Positions 1 to 6,420 of a DNA stretch of 8,533 bases are shown one piece after another (position 1 is the stretch's first letter; the number at the start of each line of letters is the position of its first letter). Position numbers and translations under genes: made by a program. The notes beneath the pieces are model-generated. The model worked only from the letters and a program-made list of their open reading frames with translations, searched no databases and had not been told where the DNA came from. Source of the stretch: an uncultured Collinsella sp. (GTDB lineage Bacteria > Actinomycetota > Coriobacteriia > Coriobacteriales > Coriobacteriaceae); contig URTD01000077.1 in NCBI GenBank assembly GCA_900550735.1, forward strand, positions 1-8,533, read 5' to 3'.

Positions 1-1401
1 ATGAGCAAGCTGTCTCCCGCGCGCAAGCTTGCTCTCGATGTGCTGATGGAGGCCGATCGCCGCGGCATGTATGCGCGCGACGTGCTGTCCTCTCGCGCAT
101 CGGCCAAGGCTATTGACCAGCGCGATTCCGCTTTTGCAGCTCGCTTGGCGCTTGGTGTGGCCGCGACGCAGGGTATTTTGGACGAACTGCTCGATCAGTT
201 TCTCGATAAGCCTAAAAAGGTTGCGCCGCGTGTTCGCATGGCGCTTCGTATCTCGGCCTTCGAGATGCTCTATCTGCATACGCCTGGTCGCGTTGCGGTG
301 AGTCAGGGCGTTGAGCTGGTGCGCAGCGGAGCTAAGTCTGCCGCCGGTTTGGCCAATGCCGTGCTGCATAAGGTCGCGGACAACGTTGAGGACTTTGCCA
401 CGGCGTCCGATGTAGATGAGTCTGAGCGACGCCTGGTTCGTCTGTCGCGCCTGATGGGACTGCCGCGTTGGCTGTGCGCTCGCATTATGGCATCGTTCGA
501 CACTCCAGAGGGTGCGCTTAACTTTGCCGGCAATCTGGCCCCCGCGCCACTGGCCCTGCATGAGAACGCCTTTGCGACCAAGCCCGATCCGTATATCTCG
601 CAGCTCGTCGCGCCTGTCTTCCCGGGCTGCCATGCCCCGGTTGATGCCCAAGTTACCGTTGCTTCGGGTGTGTTTGAGCGTGCTGCCGCGGTGGCCTCGG
701 ACCTTAACGCGCAGCTTATCGCCACAGCTGCCACGCGCCCTGGTAGCTGTCTTGAGATTGGTGCCGGTCGTGGCACCAAGACCTATGTGATGATGTGTCA
801 GGCCAAGCGTGCGGGGTATGAGCGTCAGCATACGGCGCTCGATTTGCATGATCGCAAGTGTGACCTGAATCTTGCTCGCCTGCATAAGGCGGGTATTCAG
901 GGCGTTCGCACGGTTTCGGGCGATGCATGCGAGCTTGATGAGGTGCTCACATCGTTTGATGCCATGCTTGGCGAGCCGGTTAAATTCGACACGGTCTTTA
1001 TCGATGCGCCGTGCTCGGGCACCGGAACCATGCGTCGTCATCCCGAGATCCCGTGGCGTCTGACCGAAAAGGATGTGACGGTTGAGCTGCCCAAACTGCA
1101 GCTGTCGATGCTCAAGGAAGCCGCCGCGCGCGTGGCTGCCGGCGGCGAGCTCATCTATGCGACGTGCTCGGTCTTCGACGAGGAGAACACGCAGGTGGTG
1201 GATGCTTTCCTTGCTTCTCCTGAGGGCGCCGGCTTTAGCGTGGCACCGCTTTCCGAGGCACAGATTCTGCAACTCCCCGAGTTCGATCAGGCCAAGAAGC
1301 TCATTTCCGTACGCCAGAACGACCGAGGACTTTTCCAAAGCGTGCCGGTAAACGCCGACTCCTACGACGGCCACTTCTGCTCCCGCCTGGTCCACAAGTA
1401 A
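1..1401 (+). CDS. rsmB: 16S rRNA (cytosine-C5)-methyltransferase, RsmB/Sun family
   Basis: A 466-residue SAM-dependent RNA m5C methyltransferase, by family expected to modify 16S rRNA (position 967 in E. coli numbering). Residues 1 to about 130 resemble the NusB-like RNA-binding domain (helical, with the pattern RDSAFAARLALGV and later RMALRISAFEML). The Rossmann catalytic domain covers roughly 230-466. Motif IV is DAPCSGTG at 335-342, with Cys338 expected to release the product. Motif VI is ATCSVFDEEN, with Cys389 the expected nucleophile. The SAM loop is atypical: LEIGAGRGTKT at 251-261 replaces the usual DLCAAPGGKT, and the family's RVN-like motif before the core appears as HEN. Both catalytic cysteines are kept, so I expect an active enzyme. 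ATG is the first base of the window, so its ribosome binding site is out of view and a longer N-terminus cannot be excluded. The length fits the family. It converges with the fmdB-type gene; a 67-bp palindrome starts six bases after its stop codon. Confidence 0.9.
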   Translation: MSKLSPARKLALDVLMEADRRGMYARDVLSSRASAKAIDQRDSAFAARLALGVAATQGILDELLDQFLDKPKKVAPRVRMALRISAFEMLYLHTPGRVAVSQGVELVRSGAKSAAGLANAVLHKVADNVEDFATASDVDESERRLVRLSRLMGLPRWLCARIMASFDTPEGALNFAGNLAPAPLALHENAFATKPDPYISQLVAPVFPGCHAPVDAQVTVASGVFERAAAVASDLNAQLIATAATRPGSCLEIGAGRGTKTYVMMCQAKRAGYERQHTALDLHDRKCDLNLARLHKAGIQGVRTVSGDACELDEVLTSFDAMLGEPVKFDTVFIDAPCSGTGTMRRHPEIPWRLTEKDVTVELPKLQLSMLKEAAARVAAGGELIYATCSVFDEENTQVVDAFLASPEGAGFSVAPLSEAQILQLPEFDQAKKLISVRQNDRGLFQSVPVNADSYDGHFCSRLVHK

Positions 1402-1407
1402 CGACTA

Positions 1408-1474
1408 AGTTGCGGTGAAATAGGGATTGAATATCGGTTTCTGCCCGCCAAACAGTCCTTATTTCACCGCAACT
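1408..1474. repeat. 67-bp palindromic repeat, copy 1
   Basis: The arms AGTTGCGGTGAAATA (1408-1422) and its exact reverse complement (1460-1474) make a 15-bp perfect stem, extended by about four further pairs including G-T wobbles, around an unpaired centre of about 27 bases. Reverse-complemented, this copy aligns without gaps to the copy at 1751-1817, including the off-centre motif CTGTTTGGC and a shared ATTCA. It lies six bases after the rsmB stop codon. No T-run follows on either strand, so a classic intrinsic terminator is unlikely, but the hairpin may define or protect the rsmB mRNA 3' end. No transposase is linked to it. It is best described as a REP- or MITE-like intergenic palindrome. 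Confidence 0.8.
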
Positions 1475-1550
1475 CAGATGGTCATGCGAGCGGAGTTTGT
1501 AATAGCGGTTAAAGAGTGGCAAAGATAGCCCCGTTTCATACTTGCTGCTA

Positions 1551-1707
1551 TCAAAAGTAGGGCGGATTACGGGGCCAGATTGGTGATGTCCGGCCATAGC
1601 AAAAATGGCTTAAATAAAACCGCAGGTAGATGGCTTGTTGAAATTTGCAAATGACCGGAATGGATAGAGGTTGTCAATTCAGCCCCGTAATCCGGCAGAG
1701 TTTTGAA
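1551..1707. repeat. Diverged inverted-repeat pair between the two palindromes
   Basis: The left arm (about 1551-1610) and right arm (about 1639-1707) are diverged inverted copies. Their best block is CGGATTACGGGGC at 1563-1575, exactly complementary to 1682-1694. Around it, the left arm and the reverse complement of the right arm share TCAAAA upstream and TCCGG(C/T)CAT followed by an A-rich GCAAA stretch downstream, with one gap of about nine bases. A further short GCCCCGT copy lies at 1528-1534. The pair could fold as one long imperfect hairpin. It looks like a second repeat family, or the interior of a composite element bounded by the 67-bp palindromes. No coding sequence is visible inside. 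Confidence 0.55.
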
Positions 1708-1750
1708 ATGTTACATACACAGCATCAGCCCGAAATCATATCTATAGAAA

Positions 1751-1817
1751 AGTTGCGGTGGAATAGTTCCTGTTTGGCCGTTGGATGGGCCGATTCAGGA
1801 ACTATTTCACCGCAACT
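1751..1817. repeat. 67-bp palindromic repeat, copy 2 (possible fmdB terminator)
   Basis: The arms 1751-1772 and 1796-1817 are complementary over 22 bp with a single G-T wobble (G1761), and the 23-base centre can extend the stem through GGCC/GGCC pairing. It has the same length and outer arms as copy 1 but lies in the opposite orientation. It begins 34 bases beyond the stop codon of the - strand fmdB-type gene. Read on the - strand, the stem ends in a short T-tract (ACTTTTC), so it could act as an intrinsic terminator for that gene, though the T-run is weak. Confidence 0.8.
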
Positions 1818-1851
1818 CATAAGGAAACCTGGGTGGAGGGACCGCTTGTCG

Positions 1852-2088
1852 CTAGTGGTTGTGCGGGCAGTTGGCGCAACAGCCGCTGGTGGCGCTGGTG
1901 CTGGAGCCGCCACTGCGCTGGTCGGTGTTGTAGAAACCGCTGCCGTCGAACTTAATGCCGCTGGCCGAGAACGTCTTGGATGCCGGGGCGCCGCAGCTGG
2001 GGCATACGACCTCGGGCGTCTCGGACATGGGGTGCTCAACCTCAAACACGTTGCCACAGCTCGTGCACTTGTAATCGTAGCGCGCCAT
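1852..2088 (-). CDS. FmdB-type zinc-ribbon protein
   Basis: A 78-residue small cytoplasmic protein. It opens with the FmdB/CxxC-CxxC family signature MARYDYKCTSCGNVFE, followed by a second knuckle VVCPSCGAP. Cys8, Cys11, Cys29 and Cys32 form the expected zinc ribbon. Residues 44 to 68 are Gly/Ser/Thr-rich and probably disordered, and the C-terminus CCANCPHNH adds three cysteines and two histidines that could bind a second metal. The family's role is not well defined; it was proposed as a regulatory protein from its position next to formamidase genes. The start is supported by a good ribosome binding site, AAGGAAG, four bases before ATG. It lies 88 bases downstream of the GH13-GH77 gene on the same strand, separated by a hairpin. 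Nothing ties it functionally to glycogen. The family call is secure, the function unknown. Confidence 0.88.
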   Translation of the reverse strand: MARYDYKCTSCGNVFEVEHPMSETPEVVCPSCGAPASKTFSASGIKFDGSGFYNTDQRSGGSSTSATSGCCANCPHNH

Positions 2089-2092
2089 AATA

Positions 2093-2099
2093 CTTCCTT
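2093..2099 (-). promoter_or_regulatory. Ribosome binding site of the fmdB-type gene
   Basis: On the - strand the sequence reads AAGGAAG, then TATT, then ATG. The purine core and short spacing support the start at 2088. Confidence 0.7.
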
Positions 2100-2110
2100 T
2101 TCAGCACAAA

Positions 2111-2132
2111 GCGGGCAGATCGCTCTGCCCGC
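2111..2132 (-). terminator. Hairpin between the GH13-GH77 gene and the fmdB-type gene
   Basis: GCGGGCAG (2111-2118) pairs with CTGCCCGC (2125-2132) in a perfect 8-bp GC-rich stem with a 6-base loop. On the - strand it starts 44 bases past the stop codon of the GH13-GH77 gene and is followed by TTTGTG, a weak T-tract. On the + strand it is followed by five A residues. It probably terminates or attenuates transcription from the large gene. It ends 11 bases before the fmdB ribosome binding site, so it could instead be a leader hairpin of fmdB. Confidence 0.55.
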
Positions 2133-2176
2133 AAAAATTCAAACAGCTGTAACTGTACCCTATATCGGGGGTTTTA

Positions 2177-5100
2177 TCACGCTTCGCCCCAGAATCTATA
2201 GGTGCTGCGCAGGAGCTTCGCAGTTTTGCCCTCGGCGGCCGCGACGTCGGCCTCGTCAGCCTGCCAGGTCCAGTTGCCTGTGGCCACGCCCGGTACGTTC
2301 ATACGTGCGTCGTCGCCCAGCCCCAGTATGTCCTGCAGCGGCATCATCACGAGCGGAGCATCGCTGGCCAGGGCGTTGCCCATGAGTTCGCTTGCCAATG
2401 CAATGCCGCTCGGTTCGTCGCCCCCCGCAAAGGAACGCGTGCACCAACCGGCCAGCGTCGACGTATCGTGCGTCGAGGTGTACAGAATCTTGCCGGGCGT
2501 GGGATGCACACCGCAACGAACGTCGTAATCGCTAAACTCCAGCACATCCATGCCGGGGAAACCACAGGTCGAAGCCATGGCGCGAACACCGGGCGTCAGA
2601 TAGCCCAAGTCCTCAGCGATAAAGTTGAGCGGACCCAGCTCGTCATAAGCGGTCTGGAACAGGTCCTTGCCCGGGCCTGCCAGCCAACGCCCGTCGGCGC
2701 AAGCCTTGCCTGCGGGGATACTAAAGTAGCTGTGGAAGCCCAGGAAGTGATCCAGGCGCACGCGGTCGTAGAGCGAAAACGCGCGGCGCAGGCGATCCAT
2801 CCACCAGTTATAGCCGTTCTGCTTCATGTGGTCCCAGCGGAACGTCGGGTTGCCCCACACCTGGCCCTCGGGTGCAAAGTTGTCGGGCGGCGCGCCGGAA
2901 ATCTCAATCGCCTTGCCGGTATCGGACAGCCAGAAGTTCTCGGGTTCGCTCCACGCATCTGCCGAATCGTCGGACACGTACATAGGAATATCGCCGATAA
3001 CCTCGATGCCCTTCTTGTGCGCATAGTTCATGAGCTCACACCAAGCGAGGTCAAAGCGGTACTGCATGTACGCCTGAAGCTCGGCCTCGTTGTGGAAACG
3101 CTTGTCGTCGATCAGATGCTCGTTGTAGCGCGCGACATCTGCCGGCCAATCATGGCGCGACTCGCCCTCAAAGTACTTCTTAACGGCCATGTAGACGCAG
3201 TATTTCTCGAGCCAATCGGCATTGCGATGTTTAAACGCGGTGTACAACGGATCGGCATCTTCGCCGCCGCGGGCCATCCAGGTCTCAAAGTCGGCGGCCA
3301 GCTCCTCGTGGCTCTCGGGTAGCAGGTCGATATTGCCTGCAAAGGCCGAAGGACCGGCGTAAGGGGAGCGGAAGAAGTCCGTGGGGTTGACGGGGAGAAC
3401 CTGCCAGTAGCGCATGCCCATGGCGGCTAGATGGTCGATAAAGCGACGCGTGGGCGCACCGATCGTACCGGGTTTGCCGTCGTCTGTCGGCACCGATGTG
3501 ATATGGCACACAACACCCGCACCGTGATCGAGCGGCTCCTGCAGGCGCTGCTCGGCATGGTGATAGATGATCGATGAGCCCAGCGGATACAGATCGAGCG
3601 TGACCGTACCGTTGTGGATCTCGCACTCATGACCGCTGATCACGTCACTCGCACATTCGTCGAGCGCCGGAATCGTCACGCGGTGCGAATTGCGGAGGCT
3701 GCGGTTGATGATGACGGTCGCGGACTCGCCATCCTTGCCCGTACGGTTGTAGGCAAGTACCTCGTCATTGAGCGCGAAGGCCTTGATCTCGCCATCGATC
3801 ATAAACGGCAGTGCGCGGCGCACAGCAGATGCGTTCTTGACGATCGCAAACGTATCGAAGTCGTGCAGGTTTTCCTTGGTCGGCATGGTGCGGCGATTGC
3901 CCGGATCGGTGAGACCCTCCAAGCCGTACTCGTCACCGTAATAGATTGAGGGAACGCCCGGGAACGTCATCTGCATGAGCGTCGCCAGCCAAAAGCGGCT
4001 CTTGGCCAGGCCCATGGAGTTCTCGTCCAGGCGCCATTTGCTGCGCTCGCTCTCGGGCAGCTGCGATTCGTCGGGGCCACCCCCGAGCACCGAGATAATG
4101 CGCGGGCGGTCGTGGCTCGACAGCAGATTGAGCGCGCAGGATAATGCCTCGCGCGGGTAGTTCTCGCGCAGGGTCTCGATATCCTCGGCAGCTTGGTAGG
4201 CGTTTTTGTAGCCCATCAAAAAGCCGATGACCATGTCGCGGAAGGGGTAATCCATAGCAGAGTCCAGCTCGGAGCCCTGCAGGTAGCGACGCAGATGGCC
4301 GTAGCTGATCTTGTTGGAGGCATCTTCCCAGACCTCGCCGAGCAGCAGCGCGTCGGGCTTCTCGGCGAGCACGGCCTTTTTAATCTCGGCCAGGAAGTCG
4401 TCGGAAAGCTCGTCGGCTACATCCAGGCGCCAGCCGTGAGCGCCGGCTCGCAGCCATTTACGAATGACGCCGTCCTTGCCCAGGAGTTTCTCTCGCACCA
4501 GCTCGGAGCTCTCATTGATGGCGGGCATATTGCCCACGCCCCACCAGCAGTCGTACGAGCCGTCCTCGTGGAAATAAAACGCATCACGCCACGGAGAGTC
4601 CTCGCTCTGCCACGCGCCCACGCCGGGGTAGTTGCCGTAGCGGTTGAAGTAGATCGAATCGTCGCCCGTGTGGTTGAACACACCGTCCAGAATGATGGAA
4701 ATGCCGAGCTTTTCGGCCGCCTCGCACAGCTCAGTAAAGTCCTGCTCGGTGCCCAGAATCGGATCGATCTTGGTGTAATCGGCGGTGTCGTAGCGGTGGT
4801 TGCTTGCGGCTTCGAAAATGGGGTTGAGGTAGATGGCTGTAAAGCCCAGCTCGGCGATGCGGGGCAGGTCTTCCTGGATACCCTTGAGCGATCCGCCATA
4901 AAAGTCCCAGGTCTTGATGGAGCCGTCCTCGGCGCGCTCGTACACAGGCGGCTCGTTCCAGTCCTCGACCATGCGGCGCTGAATGCCCTTACGCGGTTTT
5001 TTGACCTCGGCCAGCGTGCGCTCACGCCAGTGCTCGTCGCGGGCATAACGATCAGGGAAGATCTGGTAGACCATACCGCGCTCGTACCAGGTGGGACGGT

Positions 5101-5473
5101 TCTCACGGTGTTTGTAGACGGTGGCCTGGAATGACGGCACCTCGGCGTAGTCGTAGGTTACGCCCTCGCCGCCGGTGCGGCCCTGCGGTGCGCCCAGGCG
5201 AACCTCGGGCTGGCCCTCGATATTGCATATAAAGCTGTACCAGATAAGACAGGGCTCGGTGCACTCAAGCTCTACGGTGAATATGCCGTCGCCCTCGTGC
5301 GTCATGGGATACCGAGACTCACCGATCTCATCGACCCAGGTGCGCAGCGTAAGCGTTGCCTGCGCGGGATCGGCGTCCTCCAGAATCACGGAGAGCGAAA
5401 GGGTTGTTCCTGTGGTCACAGCGCCAAACGGAGTGCGAAACTGCGGCAGACGGCTGTTGTGTATCAATCTCAT
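2177..5473 (-). CDS. Fusion of GH13 neopullulanase-like enzyme and GH77 4-alpha-glucanotransferase
   Basis: A 1098-residue cytoplasmic protein joining two complete glucan-active enzymes. Residues 1-125 look like a beta-sandwich N-domain as in neopullulanase/cyclomaltodextrinase. The GH13 barrel starts at YQIFPDRY (136-143). Region I is DGVFNH (263-268), the nucleophile is Asp351 in GWRLDVADE, the acid/base is Glu380 in LLGEVWED, and the transition-state Asp455 is in SSHDRP (usually DSHDT). NMPAIN matches the MPxLN motif of the neopullulanase subgroup. A C-terminal beta domain ends near 640. The GH77 (MalQ) unit covers about 653-1098: GVVCHITSVP, WQVLPVNPT and SPYAGPSAFAGN, then nucleophile Asp908 in RLDHF, Glu954 in AEDLG, Asp1003 in STHDTS, and the PLQDILGLG...RMNVPG end. 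All expected catalytic residues are present. The likely role is to hydrolyse and re-shuffle maltodextrins and glycogen-derived chains. The start ATG has only a weak ribosome binding site, but the N-terminus looks natural. It is transcribed after glgA, but a terminator and a candidate promoter lie between them. Confidence 0.92.
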   Translation of the reverse strand: MRLIHNSRLPQFRTPFGAVTTGTTLSLSVILEDADPAQATLTLRTWVDEIGESRYPMTHEGDGIFTVELECTEPCLIWYSFICNIEGQPEVRLGAPQGRTGGEGVTYDYAEVPSFQATVYKHRENRPTWYERGMVYQIFPDRYARDEHWRERTLAEVKKPRKGIQRRMVEDWNEPPVYERAEDGSIKTWDFYGGSLKGIQEDLPRIAELGFTAIYLNPIFEAASNHRYDTADYTKIDPILGTEQDFTELCEAAEKLGISIILDGVFNHTGDDSIYFNRYGNYPGVGAWQSEDSPWRDAFYFHEDGSYDCWWGVGNMPAINESSELVREKLLGKDGVIRKWLRAGAHGWRLDVADELSDDFLAEIKKAVLAEKPDALLLGEVWEDASNKISYGHLRRYLQGSELDSAMDYPFRDMVIGFLMGYKNAYQAAEDIETLRENYPREALSCALNLLSSHDRPRIISVLGGGPDESQLPESERSKWRLDENSMGLAKSRFWLATLMQMTFPGVPSIYYGDEYGLEGLTDPGNRRTMPTKENLHDFDTFAIVKNASAVRRALPFMIDGEIKAFALNDEVLAYNRTGKDGESATVIINRSLRNSHRVTIPALDECASDVISGHECEIHNGTVTLDLYPLGSSIIYHHAEQRLQEPLDHGAGVVCHITSVPTDDGKPGTIGAPTRRFIDHLAAMGMRYWQVLPVNPTDFFRSPYAGPSAFAGNIDLLPESHEELAADFETWMARGGEDADPLYTAFKHRNADWLEKYCVYMAVKKYFEGESRHDWPADVARYNEHLIDDKRFHNEAELQAYMQYRFDLAWCELMNYAHKKGIEVIGDIPMYVSDDSADAWSEPENFWLSDTGKAIEISGAPPDNFAPEGQVWGNPTFRWDHMKQNGYNWWMDRLRRAFSLYDRVRLDHFLGFHSYFSIPAGKACADGRWLAGPGKDLFQTAYDELGPLNFIAEDLGYLTPGVRAMASTCGFPGMDVLEFSDYDVRCGVHPTPGKILYTSTHDTSTLAGWCTRSFAGGDEPSGIALASELMGNALASDAPLVMMPLQDILGLGDDARMNVPGVATGNWTWQADEADVAAAEGKTAKLLRSTYRFWGEA

Positions 5474-5691
5474 AGTACGGTCCAGTTCAATAGAATCATG
5501 GCATGCTGGCCATGGGCTTTACGCACAGGATGTAAGTATATCTGTTGTACACAGGCTGTATAAACAACATCCGTTTACCATCGGCGAACGGTTGTCCTAG
5601 AAAATCGTTTTACCAACTATCTACAGAGAAGGGGCGCCCGGTTGGAGCGCCCCTTACTTAAGGTTTGATTGGGTTTTGGATCGCCTGTGGG
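5474..5691. promoter_or_regulatory. Promoter/regulatory gap upstream of the GH13-GH77 gene
   Basis: These 218 bases separate glgA from the next gene on the - strand. On that strand, after the glgA terminator, there is TATACT (5535-5540), a good -10 box about 54 to 60 bases before the start codon. No clear -35 lies at ideal spacing; TTTATA is at 18 bases. Two imperfect palindromes upstream are operator candidates: TAAAC-N7-GTTTA (5561-5577) and GAAAATCGTTTTACC on the + strand (5600-5614), with a central CG as in many LacI-family sites. A 6-bp stem CATGGC/GCCATG (5497-5514) lies in the presumed leader. The promoter and operators are inferred from pattern only. Confidence 0.4.
5629..5655 (-). 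terminator. Rho-independent terminator of glgA
   Basis: AAGGGGCGC (5629-5637) and GCGCCCCTT (5647-5655) form a perfect 9-bp GC-rich stem around a 9-base loop. On the - strand it lies 36 bases past the glgA stop codon and is followed by a pyrimidine-rich CTCTGT tail rather than a pure T-run. Position and strength make it the likely end of the glgD-glgA transcript. Confidence 0.7.
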
Positions 5692-6420
5692 CTAGCGGCG
5701 CTTGCGGGTGGCTGTGGCCTTACGGACGGACGTCTTCTTGGACGGGGCCTTTTTCTCTGCCGGAGCGGCGGGGGAGACCGAAGTCTCCTTGGTGGGTTCT
5801 GGCTTGGCCTCTGCCTTGGGAGTCGTGGTCTTTGCCGTGGTCTTTTTGGCCGTCGTCGCAGTGCGCTTGCGCGTGGTGGTCTTGGCGGCCGGCTTGGCCT
5901 CGACGGTTGCCTCAGCCTTGGACTCGGCGGGCGTCTCCTCGACTTTGGCGGCCGGCTTTGCGGCTGCCTTGGTCGTGGCGGCCTTTGTGCTCGTCGACTT
6001 CGTTGTCGTGTTCTTCTTGGCTGCCGTTGCCTTCTTGGCGGTCGCGGTCGTCTTCTTGGCAGTGGTCTTGGCCGGTGCCTTGACGGCGGGCTTGGCCTCG
6101 ACGGCGGCCTCAGCCTTTACCTCGGGAGCAGCCTCGACATCGGCGGTCATCTTGGCAGCGGCGGTCGTGCGCTTGCGCGTGGTCGTTGCCTTGGCAGCCG
6201 TTGTTTTTGTCGTGGCAGCCTTGGTCGTCGTAGCCTTCTTAGCGGTCGTCTTGCGGGTCGTGGTCTTCTTAACTGCGGGCTTTGCATCGGGCTTGACCTC
6301 GGCCTCTGCCTCAGGAGCAACCTCAGCCTTCACCTCAGGCTCAGCCTCAACCGGCTTCTCCTCGGCCTTGGGTTCCTCAACAGCCTCAGGCTCCTCAGTC
6401 GCAGCCTCAACCACGGCTGC
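5692..6420 (-). repeat. Internally repetitive tail-coding segment of glgA
   Basis: This DNA encodes residues 493-734 and contains imperfect direct repeats. A 29-base segment at 5891-5919 recurs at 6089-6117 with two differences (encoding KAEATVEAKPA and KAEAAVEAKPA). GTGCGCTTGCGCGTGGT (+ strand) occurs at 5861-5877 and 6167-6183, encoding the TRKR clusters. The pattern indicates that the tail grew by duplication of an acidic-plus-basic module, and its length may vary between strains. Confidence 0.75.

Larger units (their letters stand above)
1402..1851. other. 450-bp non-coding, repeat-rich convergent intergenic region
   Basis: This gap separates the stop codons of two convergent genes and contains no convincing gene: the open frames crossing it start or end inside neighbours and have no recognisable protein character. 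It is more AT-rich than the flanking genes. It holds two 67-bp palindromes (1408-1474 and 1751-1817) and a diverged inverted-repeat pair between them (about 1551-1610 and 1639-1707). I see no convincing promoter or structured RNA family in the remainder. Confidence 0.75.

Noticed and set aside
1408..1474. Palindrome copy 1 as an intrinsic terminator of rsmB
   Set aside because: The stem is strong, but neither side is followed by a T-run, so it is recorded as a repeat instead.
1645..2385. A 246-codon + strand open frame crossing the intergenic region and fmdB
   Set aside because: It runs antisense through the FmdB zinc ribbon and the end of the GH77 domain, has no ribosome binding site or family character, and turns Arg/Pro-rich where it overlaps real genes.
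2468..5134. Long + strand open frames (2468-3322, 4193-5134) opposite the GH13-GH77 gene
   Set aside because: They are antisense shadows created by GC-biased third positions; no recognisable domains, while the - strand shows full GH13 and GH77 motifs.
5692..6150. Internal start (Met583 of GlgA) giving a separate 152-residue histone-like protein
   Set aside because: The ATG at 6148-6150 has no ribosome binding site (GCTGCCAAG precedes it) and lies inside a continuous frame; the tail is more simply part of GlgA.
5692..6420. Tail repeats as a CRISPR or tandem-repeat array
   Set aside because: Repeat units are imperfect, irregularly spaced and in frame with glgA; they are coding modules, not direct repeats with unique spacers.
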